Below are positions 36,375 to 46,387 of a stretch of 64,000 nucleotides of DNA, in pieces; positions within the stretch are counted from its first letter, which is position 1, and the number at the start of each line of letters is the position of its first letter. The translations under genes were made by a program, and so were the position numbers. The notes under the pieces are model-generated. The model was not told where the DNA came from. It saw nothing but the letters and a program-made list of their open reading frames with translations, and did no database searches. This DNA comes from DASTFY01 sp963829955 (GTDB lineage Bacteria > Actinomycetota > Acidimicrobiia > Acidimicrobiales > Ilumatobacteraceae). The stretch spans positions 1 through 64,000 of the forward strand of contig CAWHKS010000009.1 of NCBI GenBank assembly GCA_963829955.1. The letters run 5' to 3'.

Positions 36375-37037
36375 TCAGGTCGAGGCGGCGAGGTAGAGGA
36401 GGACGGCTTTGACGCGGCGGTTGACGTCGGCTTCTTCGGCCAGGTGGAGCTTGGAGAAGATCGAGTTGATGTGCTTCTCGACGGCCCGCTCGGACAGCAC
36501 GAGCGCCGCGGCGATGGCCGCGTTGGACTTGCCCGACGCCATCTCCCCCAGGACCTCCCGCTCGCGCGGGGTCAAGTGCTCGAGGGGCGAGCGGTCGGCG
36601 CGGGAGCGGGCCCGCACGAGCTCGTCGACCACTTGGGGGTCGATGACCGAGCCGCCGCGGGCCACGACGCGGATGGCGTCGACCAGATCGTCGACGTCGG
36701 CGACACGGTCCTTGAGGAGGTAGGCCCGCCCCTGGGAGCCCTGGTCCAGCAGCGACACCGCGTACTGGGGCGAGACGAACTGGCTGAGCACGACCACGCC
36801 CACGTCCGGCTGGCTCACCCGCAGCTCGGCGGCGGCACGGATGCCCTCGTCCGTGCCCGTGGGCGGCATGCGGATGTCGGTCACCACCACGTCCGGCGAC
36901 TGCTCCCGGGCCAGGTCGAGCAGCTCGTCGAGCGTGCCGCAGGAGCCCACGAGCTCCAGGTCGTCCTCGGCCTCGAGGATGCGCCGGACACCGTCACGCA
37001 GCAGCGCGTTGTCCTCGGCGACGACGACCCTGATCAT
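36375..37037 (-). CDS. NarL-family response regulator
   Basis: A 220-residue regulator. The receiver domain has AEDNALLRDGVRRIL, the phospho-acceptor Asp in VVVTDIRMPPTGTDEGIRAA and Lys in AYLLKDRVADVD. The LuxR-type HTH has LTPREREVLGEMASGKSNAA and ERAVEKHINSIFSKLHL. Its receiver is closely similar in wording to that of the receiver-cyclase fusion at 28.5 kb (IRMPP...EGI, YLLKDR), so the same kinase may phosphorylate both. It is followed upstream by the cyclic-nucleotide-binding gene on the same strand, 66 bp away. Confidence 0.93.
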   Translation of the reverse strand: MIRVVVAEDNALLRDGVRRILEAEDDLELVGSCGTLDELLDLAREQSPDVVVTDIRMPPTGTDEGIRAAAELRVSQPDVGVVVLSQFVSPQYAVSLLDQGSQGRAYLLKDRVADVDDLVDAIRVVARGGSVIDPQVVDELVRARSRADRSPLEHLTPREREVLGEMASGKSNAAIAAALVLSERAVEKHINSIFSKLHLAEEADVNRRVKAVLLYLAAST

Positions 37038-37103
37038 CGGCGGCAGGATACGCGGCGCCCGGCCGCAGCCGAACGACCGCCAAGCCCCGGGCCCCCCGGG
37101 AGC

Positions 37104-38135
37104 TCAGGTCGCGGCGACCTCGTCGTCGTCGTGGTCGTCCTCACGGCGGTGGGCGGACGCCAGCCGGACCAGGCGGTCCCGGTCGACGCTGTCGGGACTG
37201 GCGACGGCCACACGGACCGGCGTCGTGCAGCGCAGCGTCGCCGTCCGCACCCCGCCTTCGAGTCCGGCCCGCTCGCCGACCACGGCGCCAGGGCCGAGCT
37301 CGGCCACTTCACGACCATCCACCTCGACGGCCAACACGCCGTCCAGCACCACGAGCACGGCCGTGCTGCGCTGGCCCTGCTCCACCACGACGTCGCCCTG
37401 GCGGAGGCGGATGACCTCGGCGTCGCCGCGACGCATCAAATGGGTCGACAGCTCTCGCTCGAGCGCGGACTCCACCTCGGTCACCAGCACGTCGGCGTCG
37501 TGCGTGCCCCACGGGGTCTGCTGGCCGAAACTGGTGTTGAGCCACGACTTCAGGTCCGTGAGACCGCTCTTGGCCACCAGGGCCCCGGCGTCGTCATACA
37601 CCCAGTGGCGCGGGAAGCCGCTGGCCCCGACGAGCTTCCCCTCGTGGCGGCCGTCGGCCCAGATCGTCAGCTCGAGCGTCGTCCAGACGGTGGGGCTGGT
37701 GAACTGGAAGAACGGCGCCCGCTTGACCGGACGGGGAATCGGGACACCGGTGCGACCGCCCGTCGTTTGGCGGAACCGCACCCAGCCCTCGCCGATCTCG
37801 GGCTCGGCCGGTACGTCGGGATACGAGACGGCGGCGACCGTGACGTCGCCGACCCCGAGGCTCACCGTGGTCGAGCCCATCAGTCCCTGCCCGCTATAGC
37901 CGCTGGCGATGATGGCTCCGTCTTCGACCTCCACCCAAGCCCGCAGGTGGTTGGCGAAGCGGTAGCGATCGTGGAGGCGCAGCATCTTCAGCGTGTCCTC
38001 CACCGAGTCACCCAGCGCGTCCGGCGGCGGCTCGTCGTGATGGGCCATGCCCAGCTTCTCGCCCGCCTTCAGCATCCCCGACAGTGAGTCCGACGGGATC
38101 CAGGACACCGTGGTCACCGCTCGTTCGATCCGCAT
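37104..38135 (-). CDS. Cyclic-nucleotide-binding domain protein with an uncharacterised N-terminal domain
   Basis: A 343-residue protein. The start is ATG 38133-38135 (MRIERAVTTVSWIPSDSLSG) with GGAGGA upstream. Residues 1-215 form a conserved actinobacterial domain I cannot name, with RFANHLRAWVEVEDGAIIAS, GSTTVSLGVGDVTVAAVSYP, GWVRFRQTTGGRTG and FFQFTSPTVWTTLELTIWAD. Residues about 225-325 are a cyclic-nucleotide-binding fold (RLRQGDVVVEQGQRSTAVLV, VLDGVLAVEVDGREVAELGP, GAVVGERAGLEGGVRTATLR); GERAGLEGGxRTAT matches the phosphate-binding cassette GE...R(T/S)A. There is no HTH, so it probably acts as a cAMP/cGMP-responsive effector. It lies between two response regulator genes. Confidence 0.85.
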   Translation of the reverse strand: MRIERAVTTVSWIPSDSLSGMLKAGEKLGMAHHDEPPPDALGDSVEDTLKMLRLHDRYRFANHLRAWVEVEDGAIIASGYSGQGLMGSTTVSLGVGDVTVAAVSYPDVPAEPEIGEGWVRFRQTTGGRTGVPIPRPVKRAPFFQFTSPTVWTTLELTIWADGRHEGKLVGASGFPRHWVYDDAGALVAKSGLTDLKSWLNTSFGQQTPWGTHDADVLVTEVESALERELSTHLMRRGDAEVIRLRQGDVVVEQGQRSTAVLVVLDGVLAVEVDGREVAELGPGAVVGERAGLEGGVRTATLRCTTPVRVAVASPDSVDRDRLVRLASAHRREDDHDDDEVAAT

Positions 38136-38158
38136 GCTGATCCTCGTTCCTCCTGGTC

Positions 38159-38545
38159 CTAGGCCGACAACGGCCAGTTGGGGTCGCCCCCCGATTCCCA
38201 CAGCCCGCGCAACAGCCGGGGGCTGAGCTCGTCCTTGTGCACGTACGCCGCTGCCCCGCTCGAACGGGCGTCGGTCGGAAGGTCCTCAGCGGCGTACGTG
38301 GACACGAGGATGACCATCGGCGCGCCGTCGACAGCCATCACCTGCCGCGTCGCCTCGATGCCGTTCATCTCGCCCATGTTGATGTCCATGAGAACGAGGT
38401 CCGGGTGGAGGTCGGCGGCCATGGCGACCGCCTCCTCCCCGGACGCGGCCTCACCGACCAGATCGAACTCAGCGATCCTGCTCAACACGGCTCGTGCAGC
38501 GGCGCGGAACGGGGCCTGGTCGTCGACCACCAGCACCTGCACCAT
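38159..38545 (-). CDS. Single-domain response regulator (CheY-like receiver)
   Basis: A 128-residue receiver domain with no output domain. It shows VLVVDDQAPFRAAARAVL, the phospho-acceptor Asp in DLVLMDINMGEMNGIEATRQ, Thr in VILVSTYAAED and Lys in AAYVHKDELSPRLL. The ATG at 38543-38545 with GAGGAGGTC upstream is preferred over an upstream in-frame start. It is 23 bp before the cyclic-nucleotide-binding protein gene on the same strand, so the two are an operon. It probably works by protein-protein contact, perhaps as a phosphate relay or sink. Confidence 0.88.
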   Translation of the reverse strand: MVQVLVVDDQAPFRAAARAVLSRIAEFDLVGEAASGEEAVAMAADLHPDLVLMDINMGEMNGIEATRQVMAVDGAPMVILVSTYAAEDLPTDARSSGAAAYVHKDELSPRLLRGLWESGGDPNWPLSA

Positions 38546-38640
38546 GACCTCCTCGGTCTCCTTCTGACGGGCCTTGCGTCGGGCTCGTCGAAGGCATGGT
38601 GACAGATCCGCCCGGTCGCGACCACCAGGCTGGTACCCGA

Positions 38641-38668
38641 CCCCTGGTGGGGTTGTCACCACCCGGGG
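38641..38668 (-). terminator. Hairpin downstream of glgC
   Basis: Arms CCCCTGGTGG (38641-38650) and CCACCCGGGG (38659-38668), one mismatch, with an 8-nt loop. It starts about 20 bp after the glgC stop on the minus strand and precedes the receiver gene. There is no T run, as is common in high-GC actinobacteria. Confidence 0.4.
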
Positions 38669-38689
38669 CAGGGCGGGCAGATCGGCCGG

Positions 38690-39934
38690 TCACTCCAGCG
38701 TGCGGTCCTTCTCGACCACGACGATGCCCTGGTCGGAGCGTGCGAACTGCTCAGGGTCGGCGCCATCCTCCACGCCGAGGCGGTACCCGGCGGGGACCTG
38801 GACGTTCTTGTCGATGATGCAGCGGTGCAGCCGCGCGCCGGAAGCCACGCGTACCCCGGGCAGGAGGATGGATTCGGTCACCTCACTGCCGGACTCGATG
38901 CGCACGTCCGGACCGACGATCGACCGCTCCACCCGCGCCCCCGACACGATGCCGCCCGTGCAGATCAGGCTGTTGTCGATGCTGGCCGCCGAGCCGTCGC
39001 TGCCGTGGCAGAGCTTGGCCGGCGGCAGCGGGAGCTGGAGGCTGTAGACCGGCCACTCCGGGTTGTACAGGCTGAACGACGGCAGCGCGCCGAGCAGGTC
39101 CATGTTGGCCCAGTAATAGGCGTCGAGCGTCCCGACGTCACGCCAGTAACCCCGCTCGTGCTCCTCCTGCCCGGGGATCACGTTGGTCGAGAAATCGTAG
39201 AGATGGGCCACGCCGCTCGCCGTGAGCGCGGGGATGACATCGCCCCCGAGGTCCTTGGCCGCCATCTCCGACCCCGGCGTCACGATGTCGACGAGCGTCT
39301 TGGTGTTGAACACGTAGTTGCCCATCGACGCGAGCACGCGGGTGTCGTCGCCGGGCATGGTCGGCGGGTCGACAGCCTTCTCGTGGAAGGCGAGGATCTT
39401 GCCCGTGTGATCGGCCTCGATCACACCGAACTCCGGTCCCTGTTCGCGGGGGACGGGGATGGCCGCCACGGTCACCTCCGCGTCACTCTGCATGTGATGC
39501 TCGACCATCTGCCGCGGATCCATGGCGTAGATGTGGTCGGCGCCGAACACACACACGATGTCGGGGCGCTCGTCGCTGATGAGGTTGAGGTTCTGGTAGA
39601 TGGCGTCGGCGGAGCCCGAGAACCAGTAGGGCCCGCGGCGCATCTGGGCTGGCACGGGCGTCACGTAGCTCCCGAGCAGCGTGGAGAACCGCCACGTCTG
39701 GGTGATGTGCCGGTCCAGGCTGTGGCTCTTGTACTGCGTGAGCACGACGATCTTCAGGTAGCGGGCGTTGGCGAAGTTCGACAAGACGAAGTCGATGATC
39801 CGGTAGGAGCCGCCGAACGGCACGGCGGGCTTGGCGCGGTCGGCCGTGAGCGGCGCCAGGCGCTTGCCCTCACCACCGGCGAGAACGATCACCAGCACCT
39901 TCGGCTCGCTCCGTCTCGTGATCACGGCGTCCAT
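38690..39934 (-). CDS. glgC: Glucose-1-phosphate adenylyltransferase
   Basis: A 414-residue ADP-glucose pyrophosphorylase, making ADP-glucose from ATP and glucose-1-phosphate for glycogen. The ATG at 39932-39934 (MDAVITRRSEPKVLVIV) is chosen because it sits directly before the catalytic N-terminal motif VLAGGEGKRLAPLTADRAKP AVPFGG. Further motifs: IDFVLSNFANARYLKIVVLT, GPYWFSGSADAIYQNLNLI, VCVFGADHIYAMDPRQMVEH and EFGVIEADHTGKI. The C-terminal left-handed beta-helix has SLICTGGIVSGARVERSIVG and HRCIIDKNVQVPAGY. It lies 16 bp downstream of glgA, so the two genes are an operon. Confidence 0.95.
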   Translation of the reverse strand: MDAVITRRSEPKVLVIVLAGGEGKRLAPLTADRAKPAVPFGGSYRIIDFVLSNFANARYLKIVVLTQYKSHSLDRHITQTWRFSTLLGSYVTPVPAQMRRGPYWFSGSADAIYQNLNLISDERPDIVCVFGADHIYAMDPRQMVEHHMQSDAEVTVAAIPVPREQGPEFGVIEADHTGKILAFHEKAVDPPTMPGDDTRVLASMGNYVFNTKTLVDIVTPGSEMAAKDLGGDVIPALTASGVAHLYDFSTNVIPGQEEHERGYWRDVGTLDAYYWANMDLLGALPSFSLYNPEWPVYSLQLPLPPAKLCHGSDGSAASIDNSLICTGGIVSGARVERSIVGPDVRIESGSEVTESILLPGVRVASGARLHRCIIDKNVQVPAGYRLGVEDGADPEQFARSDQGIVVVEKDRTLE

Positions 39935-39950
39935 GATGCTGAGCCTCCGA

Positions 39951-41346
<1,396 letters not shown>

Positions 41347-41456
41347 GGGCGAGCCGTCCTACCGGCCGGCCGCGCTGACGATCACGCGACGGGAGGATAG
41401 GTGGGCGGGCGGCGCCACTCGGCCGGGCGCTCACCGGCGCGGGTAGCGTCCGCGCG

Positions 41457-42212
41457 ATGCACCACGCGCAGTACTGCGACGCGCTGGCCGGCGAGGCCGT
41501 GCGTCTGGTCGAGCTGGTTGCCGATCCGGCCGCGCAGACCGAGCCGGTCCCCACGTGTCCGGGCTGGGTCGTGGCCGACGTGGTCGAGCACGTGGGCATG
41601 CTGTACGGCTGGTCGTCCGCCCACGTCGCCACCAACGCGCGTGCGCGCCTCGACCCGCGCTCGCTGGACCTCGGCCGGCCCGAGGAGGGCGCGACGCCCG
41701 CGTGGCTGGCGAAGTCCATCGAGCCCATGATGGGCATCTTCCGGGCCTGCGATCCGGACGCCGCCGTCTGGGCGTGGGGCGCCGATCGCCACGCCCGGTT
41801 CTGGCCCCGCCGGATGTTGTTCGAGACGGCTGTGCACCGCGCCGATGCTTCGTTCGCGCTCGGCGCGGACCCCGAGGTCGACGCCGATGTCGCCGCCGAC
41901 GGCATCGACGAGCTGCTCTCCAACCTGCCCCACGCCGCGTACTTCGCCCCGACCATCGCGGAGCTGAGGGGCGACGACGAGCGCGTGGCCTTCCGCGCCG
42001 TCGACCGCGACATCTCGTGGTTTATCCGGCTCGTCCCGGCCGGCTACGCCTGGGACTGGTCCGAGCGCCCGGCCGACGTGACGGTCAGCGGCCGGGCGTC
42101 CGATCTGCTCCTCCTGCTCTACCGGCGACGGGCGGCCGACGACACCGGACGGTTCGAGCGCGCCGGTGACCTGGCGTTGCTCGACCGGTTCCTGACCAAC
42201 ACCCAACTCTGA
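41457..42212 (+). CDS. Maleylpyruvate isomerase-family, mycothiol-dependent-type enzyme (DinB-like)
   Basis: A 251-residue protein of the MDMPI N-terminal/DinB family, common in actinobacteria and linked to mycothiol. The four-helix N-terminal domain has VPTCPGWVVADVVEHVGML with the metal-binding His, and RRMLFETAVHRADASFALG with a second His. The C-terminal MDMPI domain has VSGRASDLLLLLYRRRAADD. Family members perform thiol-assisted isomerisation or S-transfer, but the substrate here is unknown. It is divergent from glgA (110-bp gap) and 19 bp before the sulfatase gene, with which it may form an operon. Confidence 0.85.
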   Translation: MHHAQYCDALAGEAVRLVELVADPAAQTEPVPTCPGWVVADVVEHVGMLYGWSSAHVATNARARLDPRSLDLGRPEEGATPAWLAKSIEPMMGIFRACDPDAAVWAWGADRHARFWPRRMLFETAVHRADASFALGADPEVDADVAADGIDELLSNLPHAAYFAPTIAELRGDDERVAFRAVDRDISWFIRLVPAGYAWDWSERPADVTVSGRASDLLLLLYRRRAADDTGRFERAGDLALLDRFLTNTQL

Positions 42213-42231
42213 CCCGCCACTGGGGGCCTCG

Positions 42232-43754
42232 ATGGCATTCGACCCGATCGCTTCACCGACGGTCTCGGTCGGCGACCACCGCGAACCGGTCTTCGTGCAC
42301 GAGTCGCAGGAGGAGGAGGCCGAGCGCCGCCTCGCCGCGTACCGCGAGCGCCACGGCCGTTCTCCCAACGTGCTCGTCGTGCTGTTCGACGACGTGGGGT
42401 GGGGCGACCTGGGCTGCTACGGGGGCGGCGCGGCGCTCGGGGCGCCGACGCCGAACCTGGACCGTCTCGCCCGCCAGGGGCTGCTGCTCACGTCGTGCTA
42501 CTCGGAGCCGTCGTGCACGCCGTCGCGGGCGACGCTCCTCACCGGGCGGCTCCCGATCCGCCACGGCCTGCAGCGGCCCGCGATGTACGGCGAGCGGGGT
42601 GGGCTGCAGGGCGAGATCACGCTCGCCGAGCTGCTCCACGATGACCGGATACGTCACACAGGCCGTCGGGAAGTGGCACCTGGGCGAGGACATCGCCAGC
42701 CAGCCCCAGAACGTCGGCTTCGACGACTTCTACGGCTTCCTCTCGGTCAGCGACATGTACACCGAGTGGCGCGACCCGCACTTCTTCCCCGAGATCGTGT
42801 ACTCCGAAGCTCGCACGCAGTGGGTCGAGAACATGCCGTTCAACCGCTGCTTCGTCCACGCCACGAGAGGCAGCGAGCCGGAGCCGGTGGAGGAGGTCAC
42901 GATCCCCGTTCTGTCGACGCTCGACGATCGTTGGGCGGACTATTCGATCGACTTCATCCGTCGCATGGCTGGGGACGAGCGGCCATGGTTCCTGTACCAC
43001 GGCACCCGTGGCGCGCACTTCGACAACTACCCGCTTGAGCGGTTCCTCGGGTCCTCCCCGGCGAAGCACCCGTACCGCGACACCATCGTGGAGCTGGACG
43101 ACATCGTGGGGCGGCTCGTCGACGCACTCGAGGAGACCGGCCAGCTCGAGCACACGATGATCCTCGTGTCGTCCGACAACGGGCCCCACATGGAAACCTG
43201 GCCCGACTCGGGCTACACGCCGTTCCGCTGTGCGAAGGGCTCGACGTGGGAGGGCGGTGTCCGCGTGCCGGGCATCGTGTCCTGGCCCGGGATGATCGAC
43301 GCCGACCGGACGAGCGACGGGCTGTTCGCCTTCTCCGACCTGCTGCCGACGGTGCTGCGGCTGGCGGGGGCGGCGGACGCCGTGCCCACCGATCGCTTCA
43401 TCGACGGCGTCGACCAGACGTCGTTCCTGCTCGGCGCCGACGCGCTCGTCCAACCGCAAGTGCCAGTACTACTGGTTGCTGCGCGACCTCGCCGCCGTCC
43501 GCATCGGCGAGTACAAGTTCGTGCTGGTGTCGACGAGCGACGACGACACCGACGTCGCCGGACCGGGAGGCTTCACCGGGGTGACACAGCGGTACACCTA
43601 CGCGCGGCTGTACAACCTCTACCTGGACCCCAAGGAGCAGCACAGCTACATGACGCGGAAACTGGCGTACACCGACGCGCTGATCCACGCCGTCGGCCAG
43701 CACCTGGGAACCTTCCGCACGTATCCGCCCAAGCAGCTCATGGGCCTGGGATAG
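42232..43754 (+). CDS. Cys-type sulfatase (arylsulfatase family), two frameshifts
   Basis: About 506 residues after repair. Hydrolyses sulfate esters. N-terminal metal-site VLFDDVGWGDLGCYGGG is followed by the active-site motif EPSCTPSRATLLTGRLPIRH, where Cys in CTPSR becomes formylglycine. After a frame change near 42640 come AVGKWHLGEDIASQPQNVGF (catalytic Lys/His) and ILVSSDNGPHMETWPDSGYT with PFRCAKGSTWEGGVRVPGIV. After another near 43449 the end reads CQYYWLLRDLAAVRIGEYKF and LYLDPKEQHSYMTRKLAY. No signal peptide is seen, so it acts in the cytosol. No sulfatase-maturing enzyme is in the window. Confidence 0.85.
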
Positions 43755-43853
43755 TCGCCTCGCAACCGGAGGTTGCTCGGCGAATTCTGTCACGACGGCC
43801 TTCAGCCGGCTCACCTCTCGGACAACCGACCAGCAAAGCCGGATCGGTTGCCG

Positions 43854-43886
43854 ACGGGGGGCTCCGGCGGAGCCTCTGCCCCCCGT
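43854..43886. terminator. Strong hairpin between convergent sulfatase and hutI genes
   Basis: Nine-bp arms ACGGGGGGC (43854-43862) and GCCCCCCGT (43878-43886) with an inner CTCCG/CGGAG pairing option. It lies in the 149-bp gap between two convergent genes and is followed by pyrimidine-rich sequence. It probably terminates both transcripts. Confidence 0.6.
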
Positions 43887-43903
43887 ACCCCCCGCCCTCG
43901 CTC

Positions 43904-45055
43904 CTACCCGCCGATGACCTGGGCGACGAGGGGCATACCGGGCCGGTAGGCGAAGTGGTGATAGCTGGGGGCGTCGAGGATCGCCGCCGCGCCGCGCGCG
44001 CCCGGTGACAGCCGGCCGAGGTCGTCGCGGCGGAGGGCCGCTGCTCCGCCCGCGGTCGCCGCCCACAGCGCCTCCTCGGCGGTCATGTGCATGTCCCGCA
44101 CGGCGAGGGCCATGCAGAACGGCATCGACGTCGTGTAGCTGGAGCCCGGGTTGCAGTTGCTGGCCAGGGCTACGGTGGCGCCGGCGTCGAGCAGGCGACG
44201 GGCGTCCGGGTAGGGCTGACGGGTCGAGAAGTCAGCGGCGGGCAAGAGCGTCGCCACCGTGGTCCCGCCGGCCAGCGCGGCGACGTCGTCCTCGGTGAGG
44301 TAGGTGCAGTGATCGGCCGACGCCGCGCCGAGCTCCACCGCCAGCTGCACCCCGGGCCCCGGACCGAGCTGGTTGGCGTGCACCCGGAGTCCGAGGCCTC
44401 TGGCCGCGCCGGCCTCCAGCACCGCGCGCGACTGCTCGGCGTCGAAGGCGCCGGTCTCGCAGAACACGTCGATCCAGCGGCACGACGGCGCGCAGGCGTC
44501 GAGCATCGGCCCGGTGACGAGCGCGACGTAGTCGTCGGGCCGGTCGGCGTACTCCGCGGGGACGAGGTGGGCGCCGAGGAAGGTCACGTCGTCGGTGAGC
44601 TCGGCGGCCAGCCGGCACAGGCGGGCCTCGCCCTCGACGTCGAGCGCGTACCCGGACTTGATCTCCAGGTGGGTCGTGCCGCCCTGCCGGGCCGATGCCG
44701 CCCGGGCGGCGGCCATCGCCCGCAGCTCGTCGTCACCGGCCGACCTCGTGGCGCTCGACGTGACGGCGATGCCGCCGGCTGCGTAGGGCCGGCCGGCCAT
44801 CCGGGCCGTGAACTCCTCGGCCCGATCGCCGGCGAAGACGAGATGGGTGTGGCTGTCGACGAAACCGGGGATCACGCACCGGCCGCGGGCGTCGATCCGC
44901 TCGTCGGCGGCGGCCCCGCCGGCCGCGGTCACGGCCGTCACCACGCCGTCCTCGATGACCAACCCGGCGTCGCGCACGAGCCCGAGGGGCCCGTCGCCGA
45001 GCGCCGGATCGTTGGTGACGAGCAGCCCGATGTGGTCGACGACCAGGGCCGTCAC
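43904..45055 (-). CDS. hutI: Imidazolonepropionase
   Basis: A 383-residue amidohydrolase that opens imidazolone-5-propionate to N-formimino-glutamate. The GTG at 45053-45055 (VTALVVDHIGLLVTNDPALG) overlaps the hutF stop by 4 bp. The metal site is IPGFVDSHTHLVFAGDRAEE (HxH), followed by THLEIKSGYALDVEGEARLC, a C-terminal YVALV/FLGAHLVPAEY region, LRVHANQLGPGPGVQLA and ALASNCNPGSSYTTSMPFC with the metal Asp region altered to NCNPG as is usual. It is the last gene of the hut operon. Confidence 0.93.
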   Translation of the reverse strand: MTALVVDHIGLLVTNDPALGDGPLGLVRDAGLVIEDGVVTAVTAAGGAAADERIDARGRCVIPGFVDSHTHLVFAGDRAEEFTARMAGRPYAAGGIAVTSSATRSAGDDELRAMAAARAASARQGGTTHLEIKSGYALDVEGEARLCRLAAELTDDVTFLGAHLVPAEYADRPDDYVALVTGPMLDACAPSCRWIDVFCETGAFDAEQSRAVLEAGAARGLGLRVHANQLGPGPGVQLAVELGAASADHCTYLTEDDVAALAGGTTVATLLPAADFSTRQPYPDARRLLDAGATVALASNCNPGSSYTTSMPFCMALAVRDMHMTAEEALWAATAGGAAALRRDDLGRLSPGARGAAAILDAPSYHHFAYRPGMPLVAQVIGG

Positions 45056-46383
45056 GCTGATGCCTCCCCCCACACCTCGGCGATGCCGGCCGCCAACCGC
45101 TCCCCACCCGCAGCCGCAGGTGCTCGCCGTCGCGGACCACCCAGCGGCCGCCGACCATCACGTCGCGCACGTCCGCGGCCGCAGCGGCGAAGACCGCGGC
45201 CTCGACCAGGTGGCCGGGTTCGGCGCCCGCCGTCCGCGGGGTGTCGATGGCCACGACCGCGAGGTCGGCCAGCGCGCCGGCTTCGAGGCGACCGGCCTCG
45301 GGCCAGCCCAGCGATCGTGCGCCACCGGCCGTCGCCGCCGTGAGCAGCGCTGCCGCAGGGCAGGTGCCCCCGCTCGCCGGTGGCCAAGCGGGCATCGAGC
45401 TCCACCGCCCGGGCCTCCTCGAACAGGTCGATCACCGCGTGCGAGTCCGAGCCCAGGCACAGCCCGGCGCCGGCGGCCGTCAGCGCGGCGGCGGGGCCGA
45501 TGCCGTCGGCCAGGTCCCGTTCGGTCGTCGGGCAGAAGCAGACGTGCGAGCCGCCGAGGGCAGTGATGTCGCCGTCGGTCAGATGCGTGGCGTGCACGGC
45601 GGTGAACCGCTCACCGAGCAGGCCGGCGCGGCCGAACACCTCGACCGGCGTGGCACCGTACGCGGCGCGGCAGTCGTCGTTCTCGGCCGGCTGCTCGCTG
45701 ACGTGGGCGTGCACGGCGAGCGCGCGCGCATCCGACCACTCGCGCACGACGGCCATCTCCCCCGGCGCCACGGCGCGCACGGAGTGAACGGCGGCGCCGG
45801 TGCGGACGGTGGGCCCGTCCTCCATCGCCGCCGCCCGTTCGGCCCACGCCTCCGCCGAGGCGTCGGCGAAGCGCCGCTGCACCTCGTTGGGCTCGGCGCC
45901 GATTCCGCCGTGCAGGTAGCACGTGTCCAGCAGGGTGAGCCGCACGCCGGCTTCGTCGGCGGCGGCCCGGACGGCCTCGCCCATCTCGTTGCCGTCGTCG
46001 TAGGGGCGGCCGCCGGGCTGGTGGTGGAGGTAGTGGAACTCGCCCACGGTCGTGATGCCGGCCTCGGCCATCTCGGCGAAGGTGGCCGCGGCCAACCGGG
46101 CGTACGACTCCGGCGTCAGCGTGGCGGCGAGGCGGTACATCTGCTCCCGCCAGCTCCAGAACGTCCCTCGCCCGGCCTGCGTGCGGCTGCGCAGCGCCCG
46201 GTGGAAGGCGTGGGAGTGGGCGTTGACGAGGCCGGGGAGGGTGAGGCCGCGGAGCTGCTCGGCGTCCGCGGGAGGCGGGCCGACCGCTTCGACACTCGCC
46301 AGCCGAGCGCCGGCGACCTCGAGCACCACACCGGCCTGCGCGGTGTCACCGCCCAGCCACGCCCACTGGCACCACAGCCGCAT
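45052..46383 (-). CDS. hutF: Formimidoylglutamate deiminase, two compensating frameshifts
   Basis: About 443 residues. Removes ammonia from N-formimino-L-glutamate to give N-formyl-L-glutamate, the five-step branch of histidine breakdown. Metal motif LPGLVNAHSHAFHRALRSRT; then GEFHYLHHQPGGRPYDDGNE, VHAHVSEQPAENDDCRAAYG, ATHLTDGDITALGGSHVCFC and LCLGSDSHAVIDLFEEARAV. The frame shifts by +1 near 45360 to TAATAGGARSLGWPEAGRLE, ADLAVVAIDTP and VMVGGRWVVRDGEHLRL. It shifts back near 45100 (one G missing in GGGG) to ERLAAGIAEVWGEASA. The net length is unchanged. It is 4 bp downstream of the def gene. Confidence 0.9.
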   Translation of the reverse strand: MRLWCQWAWLGGDTAQAGVVLEVAGARLASVEAVGPPPADAEQLRGLTLPGLVNAHSHAFHRALRSRTQAGRGTFWSWREQMYRLAATLTPESYARLAAATFAEMAEAGITTVGEFHYLHHQPGGRPYDDGNEMGEAVRAAADEAGVRLTLLDTCYLHGGIGAEPNEVQRRFADASAEAWAERAAAMEDGPTVRTGAAVHSVRAVAPGEMAVVREWSDARALAVHAHVSEQPAENDDCRAAYGATPVEVFGRAGLLGERFTAVHATHLTDGDITALGGSHVCFCPTTERDLADGIGPAAALTAAGAGLCLGSDSHAVIDLFEEARAVELDARLATGERGHLPCGSAAHGGDGRWRTIAGLARGRSPRSRRAGRPRGRGHRHPADGGRRTRPPGRGRGLRRCGRGRARRDGRRPLGGPRRRAPAAAGGERLAAGIAEVWGEASA

Positions 46384-46387
46384 CGGC

